A stretch of 41,441 bases of DNA, from NCBI GenBank assembly GCA_022823765.1, contig JAJEHK010000328.1:1-41441 (forward strand), read 5' to 3'. Position numbers and translations under genes: made by a program. Source of the stretch: Alphaproteobacteria bacterium. Its GTDB lineage: Bacteria > Pseudomonadota > Alphaproteobacteria > SP197. The notes under the pieces were generated by a model. That model was not told the DNA's origin. It searched no databases and saw nothing but the letters and a program-made list of their open reading frames with translations. Positions 1 to 7,995 of the stretch are shown piece after piece (position 1 is the first letter of the stretch; each line of letters starts with the position of its first letter).

Positions 1-1
1 C

Positions 2-277
2 TTCATCGGCGCCCGCAGCGAGGTCGTCGAAGGGGTCATCGTCGAGAAGGGCTCGGTGCTCTCCATGGGTGTCTTCATCGGCGCCTCCACCCGGATCGTT
101 CATCGCGAAACGGGTGAAGTCGTCACCGGGCGCGTGCCCGCCGGTTCGGTGGTGGTGCCGGGTTCCCTGCCTCCGAAGGTCCCGGGCGGGCCCTCGCTCT
201 ACTGTGCCGTCATCATCAAGGAAGTCGATGAAAGGACGCGCGCCAAGACGTCGATCAACGAACTCCTGAGAGACTGA
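2..277 (+). CDS. dapD: 2,3,4,5-tetrahydropyridine-2,6-dicarboxylate N-succinyltransferase, C-terminal part
   Basis: Only the last 91 residues are present; the gene starts before the window. DapD adds a succinyl group to tetrahydrodipicolinate in the succinylase branch of lysine and diaminopimelate synthesis. The visible part has the left-handed beta-helix hexapeptide pattern ([17 protein letters not shown], then [10 protein letters not shown]) and the family C-terminal end, with [10 protein letters not shown] followed by [10 protein letters not shown]. The frame is open from base 2 to a TGA at 275-277. It converges on the minus-strand enoyl-CoA hydratase with only 7 bp between the stop codons, and no terminator hairpin is visible in that gap. 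Confidence 0.95.
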   Translation, partial: FIGARSEVVEGVIVEKGSVLSMGVFIGASTRIVHRETGEVVTGRVPAGSVVVPGSLPPKVPGGPSLYCAVIIKEVDERTRAKTSINELLRD

Positions 278-284
278 ACGGCCC

Positions 285-1055
285 TCACGAGTCCGTGAAG
301 TCCGGCTGGCGCTTTTCGATGAAGGCGGCCATGCCTTCGCTCTGATCGTCGGTGGCAAAGAGGGACTGGAAGGCGCGCTTCTCGAATGCGAGACCCTCGG
401 CGAGCGAGGTCTCGAAGGCGCGGTTGATCGCCTGCTTGGCCAGACGCGTGGCGATGCGGCCATGCCCGGCAATGGCATGGGCCACCTCGAGGGCCTCGTC
501 GAGCAACCGGTCGGCAGGCACGACACGCGCCACCAGACCCGACCTTTCGGCTTCCTCGGCATCCATCATGCGCCCGGTCAGGATGAGATCGACGGCCTTC
601 GCCTTGCCGACCGCGCGGGCAAGGCGCTGCGTGCCGCCCATGCCCGGAATGACGCCGAGCCGGATTTCCGGCTGGCCGAACTGCGCGCTGTCGGCGGCGA
701 TGATGATGTCGCACATCATCGCGAGTTCGCATCCACCGCCCAGGGCATAGCCGGCAACAGCGGCGATGGTGGGTGTCCTGAGGGTCCCGAGGCGATCCCA
801 CTCGGCGAAGAGGTCCTCGCCGAAGACGGATGCGAAGTCCTTGTCAGCCATTTCCCGGATGTCGGCGCCGGCGGCAAAGGCCTTTTCGGATCCGGTGATG
901 ACCATGGCGCCGATACCGGGGTCGAGATCGGCCTCCGCCATGACGGCGACGACGTCCCTGGCGAGGCCGGTGTTGAGGGCATTGAGCGCCTGGGGCCGGT
1001 TGAGGCGGAGAAGAAGGACCTTCCCGTCGCGCTCGACGATGACGTGTTCGGACAT
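285..1055 (-). CDS. Enoyl-CoA hydratase (crotonase family)
   Basis: The product of 256 residues hydrates trans-2-enoyl-CoA to 3-hydroxyacyl-CoA. It resembles the mitochondrial short-chain hydratase along its whole length. The oxyanion-hole segment AFAAGADI lies at 59-66. GGGCELAM carries the first catalytic Glu (E110) and FGQPEI the second (E130). The C-terminal end [17 protein letters not shown] is typical of this family. It is the last gene of the minus-strand operon, starting 7 bp after the stop of the 3-hydroxyisobutyrate dehydrogenase. Its ribosome binding site overlaps that gene's end. In this setting it most likely hydrates methacrylyl-CoA or related short enoyl-CoAs from valine and isoleucine; the substrate is inferred. 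Confidence 0.93.
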   Translation of the reverse strand: MSEHVIVERDGKVLLLRLNRPQALNALNTGLARDVVAVMAEADLDPGIGAMVITGSEKAFAAGADIREMADKDFASVFGEDLFAEWDRLGTLRTPTIAAVAGYALGGGCELAMMCDIIIAADSAQFGQPEIRLGVIPGMGGTQRLARAVGKAKAVDLILTGRMMDAEEAERSGLVARVVPADRLLDEALEVAHAIAGHGRIATRLAKQAINRAFETSLAEGLAFEKRAFQSLFATDDQSEGMAAFIEKRQPDFTDS

Positions 1056-1062
1056 TCCTGGA

Positions 1063-1950
1063 TCACTCCCTCATCAGTGAGCGGACATGCCGGATGACGG
1101 CCGAAAAGTCGAGATGGCCGCTGCCCGACGCCACCATGGCCTCATAGACGGAGGCTGCCATCGCTCCCATCGGGGTGGCGACATCCACCGAAGCGGCCGC
1201 CTGCTGGCTCAACCCGAGGTCCTTCGACATGAGGGCGGCCGTAAATCCCGGGGCATAGTCGTGATCGGCCGGACTCTCGGGCCCGACGCCCGGAAGGGGA
1301 CAATAGTCGTTCATCGCCCAGCACGATCCCGATGAGGTCGAGACGACATCGAACACCCGTCCGGGATCGAGATCGAGTTTGCGTGCAAGGACGAGCGCCT
1401 CGGCGACGCCGATCATCGAGACTCCGAGAATCATGTTGTTGCAAATCTTGACGGCCTGGCCGCATCCCGGGCCGCCGCACCGCACGATCGTACGGCCCAT
1501 GATGTCGAGCAGCGGACGCACGGCCTCGCAGGCGGACACGTCTCCGCCGACCATGAAGGTCAGGGTTCCGGCCTCGGCGCCGGCAATGCCTCCGGAGACC
1601 GGCGCGTCGACCGACGGCAGGTTTCGTTCCGCCGCCATGTCATGGGCCTGCCTCGCCGAGGCGATGTCGACCGTCGAACAGTCCATCAGGATCGTGTTCG
1701 CACGCAGGTCCGCCACGATCGTGCGGTAGACCGCGAGGAGGGCGGCGCCGTCCGGAAGCATGGTGATCACGACATCGTGGTCTGCGGTTGCGGCGGCCGC
1801 GCTGTCGGCGATGGCGAGACCCTTCGCACGGGCTGCCGCGCGGGCTCTCTCCGCCACGTCGTGGCCGGTGACATCGAGTCCCGCTGCCACCAGATTGCCT
1901 GCCATGGGCGCCCCCATGTTGCCAAGGCCGATGAATCCGACTGACGTCAT
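1063..1950 (-). CDS. mmsB: 3-hydroxyisobutyrate dehydrogenase
   Basis: The product of 295 residues oxidises 3-hydroxyisobutyrate to methylmalonate semialdehyde with NAD in valine catabolism. The N-terminal Rossmann motif is [16 protein letters not shown] (residues 5-20). The substrate loop DAPVSGG lies at 115-121, and the catalytic lysine is K168 in GQAVKICNN. The frame stays open about 100 codons further upstream, but the ATG at 1950 is preceded by a good GGAAGGAG site and overlaps the upstream stop as ATGA, so I take that start. The usual next enzyme, methylmalonate-semialdehyde dehydrogenase (mmsA), is not in the window. Confidence 0.93.
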   Translation of the reverse strand: MTSVGFIGLGNMGAPMAGNLVAAGLDVTGHDVAERARAAARAKGLAIADSAAAATADHDVVITMLPDGAALLAVYRTIVADLRANTILMDCSTVDIASARQAHDMAAERNLPSVDAPVSGGIAGAEAGTLTFMVGGDVSACEAVRPLLDIMGRTIVRCGGPGCGQAVKICNNMILGVSMIGVAEALVLARKLDLDPGRVFDVVSTSSGSCWAMNDYCPLPGVGPESPADHDYAPGFTAALMSKDLGLSQQAAASVDVATPMGAMAASVYEAMVASGSGHLDFSAVIRHVRSLMRE

Positions 1951-2996
1951 GCTTCTCCATCTCCTTCCAGGTCGAGTTCCTCGTCGCCGAGGTGCGCGAA
2001 AAGGGCGGCGACCTCGGCGGGTGTGACATCCTCGAGACGGGCATGGCGCCAGCGCGGGCGGCGATCCCTGTCGATGATCGTCGCGCGGATGCCCTCGAGG
2101 AAGTCCGTCTGCTGCGTCGCCCGCCAGGCAAAGCGAAATTCCATGGCAAGGCAACTTTCGAGATCTGCATGGCGGCGCGCCCGGCGCACGGCCTCGAGTG
2201 CACAGGCGACCGACAGCGGCGAGTGACGCCGGATGGCGCCCAGAGCCTCGAGAGCCCATGGCGAGGACGATCTTTCCAGCCGGGCAACGATGGCCGGGCC
2301 GTCGGCCTCGGAGAACGCTTCGTCGATCTCGTCGAGGCGCGGGGCGAGGACGCCGGCGGGCGGCGTGCCGGCGAGGCCGTCGATGGCGCCGGTTCCCCGG
2401 GTCTCCAGGCCTCTTGCCAGCTCCGGGAGGCGATCTGACGGCATGAAGCGGTCGGCAAAGCCGGCAGCGATGGCGTCCGCCGGACCCATGCGCGTGGCCG
2501 TCATGGCGAGATACTCGCCCAGTCTCCCGGGCGCGCGGGACAGGATCCAGGTGCCGCCGACATCGGGGAGGAATCCGATGGACACCTCCGGCATGGCCAC
2601 CACGGTTCGTTCGGTGACGATGCGATGTGATCCGTGGGCCGACACGCCCACGCCGCCACCCATCACGATGCCGTCCATGAGCGCGACAAAGGGCTTGGGA
2701 TAACGTGCGATCATCCGGTCGAGCCGGTATTCATCGCGCCAGAAGGCGCGTCCGAAGGCGTGATCCCCACCCTTGCCGTGTTCCCACAGACCGAGAATGT
2801 CGCCGCCCGCCGAGAAGGCCCTGTCACCGCGTCCCTCGATGACGACGCCGGTGACGTCGCCGGCATCTCGCCATGTCCTGAGCACCTCGAGGAGCTCTCT
2901 CACCATGGCGTGGGTGAGGGCATTGAGAGACCCGGGCCGGTCCAGCACGAGGCGGCCGAGGCCTCCCTCGCACCATGCCTGGAGATCCTCGGTCAC
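1947..2996 (-). CDS. 3-hydroxyisobutyryl-CoA hydrolase (crotonase fold)
   Basis: The product of 349 residues releases CoA from 3-hydroxyisobutyryl-CoA, the step between the hydratase and dehydrogenase of valine breakdown. The crotonase fold shows RAFSAGGDI (59-67) and MGGGVGVSAHG (112-122). MPEVSIGFLPDVGG (135-148) holds the HIBCH-type catalytic Glu (E137) and Asp (D145). At 349 residues it is much longer than a hydratase, as expected for the hydrolase branch. The GTG start at 2996 overlaps the stop of the acyl-CoA dehydrogenase (GTGA); longer readings upstream lie inside that gene and look non-coding. It overlaps the dehydrogenase downstream by ATGA. Confidence 0.9.
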   Translation of the reverse strand: MTEDLQAWCEGGLGRLVLDRPGSLNALTHAMVRELLEVLRTWRDAGDVTGVVIEGRGDRAFSAGGDILGLWEHGKGGDHAFGRAFWRDEYRLDRMIARYPKPFVALMDGIVMGGGVGVSAHGSHRIVTERTVVAMPEVSIGFLPDVGGTWILSRAPGRLGEYLAMTATRMGPADAIAAGFADRFMPSDRLPELARGLETRGTGAIDGLAGTPPAGVLAPRLDEIDEAFSEADGPAIVARLERSSSPWALEALGAIRRHSPLSVACALEAVRRARRHADLESCLAMEFRFAWRATQQTDFLEGIRATIIDRDRRPRWRHARLEDVTPAEVAALFAHLGDEELDLEGDGEA

Positions 2997-4138
2997 GTAT
3001 CCCGGCCGGTCAGCGCGCGGCCGATGATGAGGCGCATGATCTCGTTGGTGCCCTCGAGTATCTGGTGCACCCTGAGGTCGCGCACGATCTTCTCGATGCC
3101 GTAGTCCGCGAGATAGCCGTAGCCTCCGTGGAGTTGCAGGGCGTCGTTGGCCACGCGAAACGCGGTGTCGGTGACGAAACGCTTGGCCATGGCGCACTGC
3201 ACCGTGGCATCGCCGGCGCCGTGATCGAGCTTCCACGCGGCCTGACGCAACAGGCTGCGTGACGCCTCGAGTTCCGTCGCCATGTCGGCCAGCCGAAATT
3301 GCAGGGCCTGAAACCGGTCGAGGGTCGTGCCGAAGGCGCGGCGCTCGCTCATGTAGGCGATGCTGCGGTCAAGGGCTTCCTGGGCCGCGCCAAGGGAGAC
3401 GGCGGCAATGTTGAGACGGCCGCCGTCGAGACCCGCCATCGCCTGGTGGAAGCCGGCGCCGGTCCCGCCCACGAGGTTGCCGGCCGCGACGCAGCATTCG
3501 TCCATGATCACGTCGGCCGTGGGCTGTGCCCGCCATCCCATCTTCTCTTCCAGCGCACCGAATTCGAGGCCGGGCGTGCCGGCCTCGACGACGATGCACG
3601 AGATGCCTCGCGGTCCCGCGTCGCCGGTGCGCGCCATGACGAGATAGAGATCGGCCAGTCCGGCTCCGGAGATGAAGCTCTTGGTGCCGTTGAGCACGAG
3701 AGAATCGCCGTCGTCGCGGGCGCTCGTAAGAAGTGCGGCGGCATCGGACCCGCTGCCGGGTTCGGTCAGGCAATAGGCGGCGACGAGGTCCAGCGTCACG
3801 AGTCCGGGGAGCCAGCGCGCGCGCTGGGCCGGTGATCCGTACTGGTCGATCATGGCCGCGCACATGTTGTGGATGGAGACGTAGGCCGCGATCGAGGGAC
3901 ACCCGGCGGCCAGGGCCTCGAACACGAAGGTGCCGTCGAGCCGGGAAAGGCCTGCGCCTCCGAATTCCCCGGCGACAAACAGTCCTCCCAGGCCGAGCTC
4001 TCCGGCCTCGCGAAGCAGGGACCTTGGTATGGTCCCGGCTTCCTCGAGATCCCGGGCCACGGGTGCAAGACGGTCACGTGCGAAGGCCCGGGCCATGTCG
4101 AACATGGCCAACTGTTCCGCACTCGGCTCAAGATTCAT
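2993..4138 (-). CDS. Acyl-CoA dehydrogenase, probably isobutyryl-CoA dehydrogenase
   Basis: The product of 381 residues is an FAD enzyme that forms the alpha,beta double bond in short acyl-CoAs. It shows CLTEPGSGSDAAAL (substrate/FAD loop), GTKSFISGAG, and the C-terminal HGGYGYLADYGIEK. ILEGTNEIM contains the catalytic base E362 near the C-terminus, the position used by short-chain and isobutyryl-CoA dehydrogenases. It is the first gene of a four-gene minus-strand operon with the hydrolase, 3-hydroxyisobutyrate dehydrogenase and hydratase. That context argues for isobutyryl-CoA as substrate and electron transfer to ETF, though the exact chain preference cannot be read from sequence. Confidence 0.9.
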   Translation of the reverse strand: MNLEPSAEQLAMFDMARAFARDRLAPVARDLEEAGTIPRSLLREAGELGLGGLFVAGEFGGAGLSRLDGTFVFEALAAGCPSIAAYVSIHNMCAAMIDQYGSPAQRARWLPGLVTLDLVAAYCLTEPGSGSDAAALLTSARDDGDSLVLNGTKSFISGAGLADLYLVMARTGDAGPRGISCIVVEAGTPGLEFGALEEKMGWRAQPTADVIMDECCVAAGNLVGGTGAGFHQAMAGLDGGRLNIAAVSLGAAQEALDRSIAYMSERRAFGTTLDRFQALQFRLADMATELEASRSLLRQAAWKLDHGAGDATVQCAMAKRFVTDTAFRVANDALQLHGGYGYLADYGIEKIVRDLRVHQILEGTNEIMRLIIGRALTGRDT

Positions 4139-4318
4139 GCGACGTCATTTCCGGCCGCGCCAGCGTCGATAGCTCCGGTGGTGGCCAGCACACTATTTCC
4201 CGCTCTCGATGCCGTCCACCGCAAGAGGGAGGATCGATGACCGGAACGGCTCTCTGCCTCATCGCCGCCCTTCGGCAGGCTTGCGGGCCGCTCGTTCAAC
4301 GATCCTGATCGCAGGAAG

Positions 4319-4332
4319 GGCGCAACCGCGCC
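4319..4332 (-). terminator. Weak terminator-like hairpin after the GPP34 gene
   Basis: The inverted repeat GGCGC-AACC-GCGCC lies 3 bp past the TAA stop of the GPP34 gene on the minus strand and is followed by CTTCCTG rather than a clean T run. It could slow transcription between the PiT/GPP34 unit and the valine operon downstream on the same strand. The rest of 4139-4335 holds nothing else I recognise. Confidence 0.3.
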
Positions 4333-4335
4333 TGG

Positions 4336-5019
4336 TTATCCGTCACCGGATCCCCTGGATGGAGCGCCGGATGACGGACCGTGACTGAACACCCCGGCGG
4401 CGGGCTGGATGGCGAGGTCGAGCGCGGTCAGAAAGGTCCGGCCGATCAGTTCCAGCTTGCGCACCAGACCGATGCGTTCGGCGATCCCGGCCAGTTCGTC
4501 GGCGGACAGGACATGGCCGATCAGCCCGCAGCCGTCTGCCAGCGTGACGATCACGATATCCCTCGGCTCGGGAATCGTGTCGGTCAGGAGCACGTCCCGG
4601 ATTCGTCCGAACAGCTCGCGCTCGACACTTGCATCGGCGAGGGCATAGTGCCGTGTGCCGAATATCCTGAGGAAGCGGTCATCGCTGACATCGAGGATGC
4701 CGTTGTCGACCAGGCGCGCCAGTGCGGTTTCGCGAATTGCGTCGGCGTGGTGGGTCGCATGCTCCACCCAGTAGAGCGCGTCGCGGGTCTGGTCGGATTG
4801 CGCAATCTCGACGAGTATCGGATCAAGCAGGGGATCGCCAACCGGCGCCGCGTCGATGAGGAACAGCCGCTCGGCATCGGTGTCGATGCGATTCTCCAAT
4901 GCGAGGTCCATCAGGACTGCCCCGCCCAGCGCGTAGCGGACCAGCCATTCCGGGGCCCGCGACAGCGCCCCGTCCTCGTCGCGGAGCAGGAGAAGGAACT
5001 CCTCGGCGAGCCTCATCAT
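4336..5019 (-). CDS. GPP34 family protein (GOLPH3/Vps74-like)
   Basis: The product of 227 residues belongs to the GPP34 family, whose eukaryotic members are Golgi phosphoinositide-binding proteins. Family features include LAEEFLLLLRDEDG at the N-terminus, YALGGAVLMDLALENRI, LFLID followed by PVGDPLLDPIL, LVDNGIL, and a C-terminal TLADGCGL. It has no signal peptide or membrane helix, so it is predicted to be cytosolic or peripheral to the membrane. The start is the first of two ATGs (5019) overlapping the PiT stop as ATGATGA, so it is translationally coupled to the transporter. The bacterial function of this family is poorly defined; membrane-lipid recognition is an inference from eukaryotic homologues. 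Confidence 0.8.
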   Translation of the reverse strand: MMRLAEEFLLLLRDEDGALSRAPEWLVRYALGGAVLMDLALENRIDTDAERLFLIDAAPVGDPLLDPILVEIAQSDQTRDALYWVEHATHHADAIRETALARLVDNGILDVSDDRFLRIFGTRHYALADASVERELFGRIRDVLLTDTIPEPRDIVIVTLADGCGLIGHVLSADELAGIAERIGLVRKLELIGRTFLTALDLAIQPAAGVFSHGPSSGAPSRGSGDG

Positions 5020-6284
5020 CCGGCCCCCTGAAGGAATACCGCAGACAGGACGAAGTAGAACGCAACCGCGAGCGCCGCTCCGACGGGAAGCGTCACCACC
5101 CACGATACGAAGATGTTGCGGACCACGCCCAGGTCGAGGGCGCCCACCCCACGCGCGAGACCCACCCCCAGCACGGCGCCCACCAGAGTCTGGGTGGTCG
5201 ATACCGGAAGTCCCGTGCCGCTCGCCACGACGACCGTCGACGCTGCGGCAAACTCGGCGGCAAATCCGCGGCTCGGCGTGAGCTCGGTGATTCTCCTCCC
5301 GATGGTCGCCATGACCCGGTAACCGAATGTCGCCAGGCCGACCACGATTCCGGCTGCGCCGACCAGCAGCACCCAGACCGGAACCGCCGACTTGGCGGCG
5401 ACCCCTCCGGTCGACACCACGCCCACGATCGCCGCGACAGGCCCGATCGCGTTGGCGACGTCATTGGAGCCGTGCGCGAAGGCCATGCCCGACGCGGTCA
5501 CGATCATGAGGATGCCGAACACCTTCTCGACGTCGTTGAACCGCGATTGCCCCCCTGTGGGAGATTCGAGGCTCTGGAAGCGCAATCTGTTGATGACCAG
5601 TCGGAAGATGATGGCGACGATGCCGGCCAGGAGCACCGAATACAGGATCGCCATCGGCATGCTGAGATCCAGGCCGACATGCTTGAGGCCCTTGACGAAG
5701 GTCACGGTGGCGGTCACGAGCACAGCCGCGAAGACGTAGACGGGCACATACCTTCGGGCCTGGATGGCCGGATTGTCCTTGTCGAAGATCAGCCACTGCA
5801 CGCTCAGCACCAGGAGAAACGCGATCAGTCCGGCGATCACCGGGGTGACCACCCAGCTTGCCGCGATCGTTGCCACGTCCCACCAGTGGACGGCCTCGAT
5901 GCCGATTGCGACCACGGCGAACCCGATGATGGCTCCGACGATCGAGTGCGTGGTCGATACGGGCCAGCCGAACCTGGAGGCGACCGTCAGCCAGGCGGCA
6001 GCCGCCAGAAGCGCCGACAGCATGCCGACGACCAGCAGATCGGGATCGTGCTCGAGAGCCTCGGCGTCGATGATGCCCTTGCGGATCGTCGAGGTGACCT
6101 CTCCGCCGGCAAGAAAGGCCCCGAGGAACTCGAATGTTCCGGCGATCACGATGGCGCCGCCGACCGTGATCGCGCCTGAACCAACCGACGTTCCCATCGA
6201 GTTGGCCACGTCGTTGGCGCCGATCGCCCAGGCCATGTAGAGACCGGCGGCGATTGCCGCGATCAGGATGATGGTCAGGCTCAT
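5016..6284 (-). CDS. pit: PiT family inorganic phosphate transporter
   Basis: The product of 422 residues is a many-helix membrane protein that imports phosphate (or metal-phosphate) with a cation gradient. The two PiT signature repeats are present in inverted-topology halves: GANDVANS at residues 22-29 and AHGSNDVANAIGP at 270-282. The halves flank a hydrophilic central segment (about 236-252). I chose the ATG at 6284, which starts directly at the first helix; the frame is open 34 codons further but that stretch is polar and unlike the family. Its stop overlaps the GPP34 start. No clear Pho box was found upstream. Confidence 0.93.
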   Translation of the reverse strand: MSLTIILIAAIAAGLYMAWAIGANDVANSMGTSVGSGAITVGGAIVIAGTFEFLGAFLAGGEVTSTIRKGIIDAEALEHDPDLLVVGMLSALLAAAAWLTVASRFGWPVSTTHSIVGAIIGFAVVAIGIEAVHWWDVATIAASWVVTPVIAGLIAFLLVLSVQWLIFDKDNPAIQARRYVPVYVFAAVLVTATVTFVKGLKHVGLDLSMPMAILYSVLLAGIVAIIFRLVINRLRFQSLESPTGGQSRFNDVEKVFGILMIVTASGMAFAHGSNDVANAIGPVAAIVGVVSTGGVAAKSAVPVWVLLVGAAGIVVGLATFGYRVMATIGRRITELTPSRGFAAEFAAASTVVVASGTGLPVSTTQTLVGAVLGVGLARGVGALDLGVVRNIFVSWVVTLPVGAALAVAFYFVLSAVFLQGAG

Positions 6285-6634
6285 GTCCACGGAGTAAGGC
6301 TCCCGGCTCCATCGCCGTTCGGCATGGGCATTCCAACGCACATCCGGTTCGAGTTCAACGTGCGCTTGCGCAACAGGGAAACACACCTTGCGGTCATCGG
6401 TCCCGGTCAGTCAGCCGCCCGTGCGACCGTTTCCCGGAATTCCTGGACGGCGCCGGCTCCCTTCCTGGATCACCACGCGAGGTTCCTGCCGGAAACCGCG
6501 CACGTCGTCCGTGACGTGATGCGTCAACCGGAGCCTCGTTCGCCATGGCGCCTTGTGCCGCATGTCCGCCGACCCGGTTCCACGCAAGACCGGGTGCGTC
6601 CTGCGCGGGACCCTTGCCTCACGTCCCGGGGGTG
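6285..6634. other. Non-coding stretch between divergent pit and znuA-like genes
   Basis: No convincing gene is present here; open frames lack ribosome sites and family features. Two perfect stems are visible, ACCCGGT/ACCGGGT at 6572-6578 with 6589-6595, and GGGGTG/CACCCC at 6629-6634 with 6645-6650. They lie before the likely znuA promoter and may belong to the regulatory region. Confidence 0.4.
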
Positions 6635-6662
6635 TTGCACGAAGCACCCCGTCCACTATCCT
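6635..6662 (+). promoter_or_regulatory. Candidate promoter for the znuA-led cluster
   Basis: TTGCAC (6635-6640) and TATCCT (6657-6662) are spaced 16 bp apart and match a sigma-70 type promoter fairly well. Transcription would begin near 6669, giving a leader of about 200 nt before the znuA start. This is pattern matching only. Confidence 0.33.
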
Positions 6663-6735
6663 GTGATCTTGATGGATGCGTGAACTGCACCACAGGCATC
6701 AGGATATCAGCATGGCCCCATGTCCACGCTGAGAT

Positions 6736-6845
6736 GCGGGCCTGGATGGATGACGCCCGCGACGGGTCCTGTGAGTTCCGACCCGCAAGGGGGAAGCCTG
6801 AGGGGCGGAGATAGCCAGACGAACCTGCAGGGCCTTCGCCCTGTT
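6736..6845 (+). promoter_or_regulatory. Structured mRNA leader with cobalamin-riboswitch-like motifs
   Basis: Three perfect stems follow each other: GCGGGC/GCCCGC (6736-6741 with 6755-6760), CGGGTC/GACCCG (6763-6768 with 6780-6785) and CAGGGC/GCCCTG (6828-6833 with 6838-6843). The last stem ends 11 nt before the GGAG of znuA. Between them occur, in the order known for cobalamin riboswitches, GTGAGTTCCG (6771), CCCGCAA (6782-6788), GGGAAG (6791-6796) and AGCCAGACGAACCTGC (6813-6828). The last is close to the B12 box, with one extra base. The usual P5/P6 region and the upstream AGGGAA motif are missing, so this is a degenerate or different element. The assignment is tentative. Confidence 0.35.
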
Positions 6846-6865
6846 GTTCAAACCGGAGACATATC

Positions 6866-7858
6866 ATGCAGAGTATCATGAACCTCTTGTATTCAGCGCG
6901 ATCGCTGACCGTGCGAAAGGGTCCGGTCGGTGCCGCCCTTTGCGGCCTTGCCTTCGTTTTCGTGCCCCATGCGCAGGCCACGGAAGTCATGGTGAGCATC
7001 AAGCCAGTCCATTCCCTCGTCTCCGGCGTGATGGGAGAGACCGGAGAACCCGGGCTGATGGTCACGGGCGCCGCGTCGCCCCATACCTACCAGATGCGCC
7101 CGTCCGAGGCACAGGCACTGAACTCGGCGGACCTCATAGTGTGGATCGGCGAGAACATGGAGATGTTTCTCGAGCGTCCCATCGAGAACCTCGGAGCCGA
7201 TGCCGAGGTCGTCACCCTGCACGAGGTGGCAAGGATGGAATTGCTGGAGACCCGCGAGGGCGGGCTGTGGCCCGACGAGCACGACGAGGACAAGGAAATG
7301 CACGTCGACGAGCATGACGATCACGGTCACGAGCACGGCGAGTTCGACATGCACATCTGGCTCGATCCGGGAAATGCCGGCCGGATTGTCGAAGTCTCCG
7401 CCGACGCGCTCAGTCGCACCGATCCTGACAATGCCGAGATCTATCGCGCCAACGCCGATGCGATGCTGGAGCGCATCGATGCGCTGGAATCGTCGCTCGT
7501 TGAGCAGCTTGAGCCGGTAAGGCAGCGTGCATTCGTCGTGTTCCACGACGGTTACCAGTATTTCGAACATGCATTCGGTCTCAACACCATCGGCGCCGTC
7601 GCCGTCGATCCGGGCCGCCCGCCCGGCACGAAGCGGATCGTCGAACTGCGCGCCGCCCTTGTCGAGCACGATGTCCAGTGCGTCTTCATCGAGCCCCAGT
7701 TTCCACCGGACCTTGTAGAGACCCTGATCGAGGGAACGGCCGTGCGGACCGCGGAACTCGACCCGATCGGTGTCGATTTCGAAGCCGGTCCGGACGCATG
7801 GTTCGAGACGATGCGCGCCATCGGCGACGCCATTGCCGGATGCGTGGGCGACCAGTGA
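6866..7858 (+). CDS. znuA: ZnuA-like metal ABC transporter substrate-binding protein
   Basis: The product of 330 residues captures zinc (or a similar divalent metal) in the periplasm for the ZnuB/ZnuC importer. A signal peptide ends near residue 38 (HAQATE). KPVHSL (46-51) and SPHTYQMRPSEAQ (71-83) carry metal-site histidines. The acidic/His-rich loop spans about 139-160 and is followed by DMHIWLDP (H163), FHDGYQYFE (H227) and late ELDPIG. These match E. coli ZnuA H60, H143 and H207. GGAG lies 7 nt before the ATG. The cognate ATPase and permease genes sit 6.7 kb downstream, past the permease-SPFH block. Zinc is the likeliest metal; cobalt or manganese cannot be excluded. Confidence 0.9.
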   Translation: MQSIMNLLYSARSLTVRKGPVGAALCGLAFVFVPHAQATEVMVSIKPVHSLVSGVMGETGEPGLMVTGAASPHTYQMRPSEAQALNSADLIVWIGENMEMFLERPIENLGADAEVVTLHEVARMELLETREGGLWPDEHDEDKEMHVDEHDDHGHEHGEFDMHIWLDPGNAGRIVEVSADALSRTDPDNAEIYRANADAMLERIDALESSLVEQLEPVRQRAFVVFHDGYQYFEHAFGLNTIGAVAVDPGRPPGTKRIVELRAALVEHDVQCVFIEPQFPPDLVETLIEGTAVRTAELDPIGVDFEAGPDAWFETMRAIGDAIAGCVGDQ

Positions 7859-7860
7859 AC

Positions 7861-7879
7861 CAGGTGGAGTGCACACCTG
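7861..7879 (+). other. Hairpin directly after the znuA-like gene
   Basis: CAGGTG (7861-7866) pairs perfectly with CACCTG (7874-7879) across a 7-nt loop, 3 nt after the znuA stop codon. There is no T run. It may protect the upstream message or reduce read-through into the next gene, which starts at 7996. The rest of this 137-bp gap shows nothing else. Confidence 0.35.
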
Positions 7880-7995
7880 ACATTCGACTTGCGGGAGGAT
7901 CACCTGCGGTCCCCAGAATTTGGTAGGGCTGCATCGACATCTCCAGTGCCATCGCATACCTTGTGGCACCGGGCCCCGCTGGATGAAGCGCTGTC

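Noticed and set aside
352-1335. Long plus-strand open frames antisense to the hydratase and dehydrogenase genes
   Set aside because: They are GC-rich shadow frames opposite well-supported genes; they lack ribosome sites, and their translations are rich in Arg, Gly and Pro with no family pattern.
4899-6179. 426-residue plus-strand frame opposite pit
   Set aside because: It mirrors the pit gene on the other strand; its His/Asp/Arg-heavy composition is that of a shadow frame, while the pit frame has full family motifs.
6285-6450. Pho box upstream of pit
   Set aside because: GGTCAT and GGTCAGTC occur but not in the spaced CTGTCAT pair needed.
6893-7969. 358-residue minus-strand frame opposite znuA
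   Set aside because: Shadow frame; the plus-strand frame has a signal peptide and all ZnuA metal ligands.
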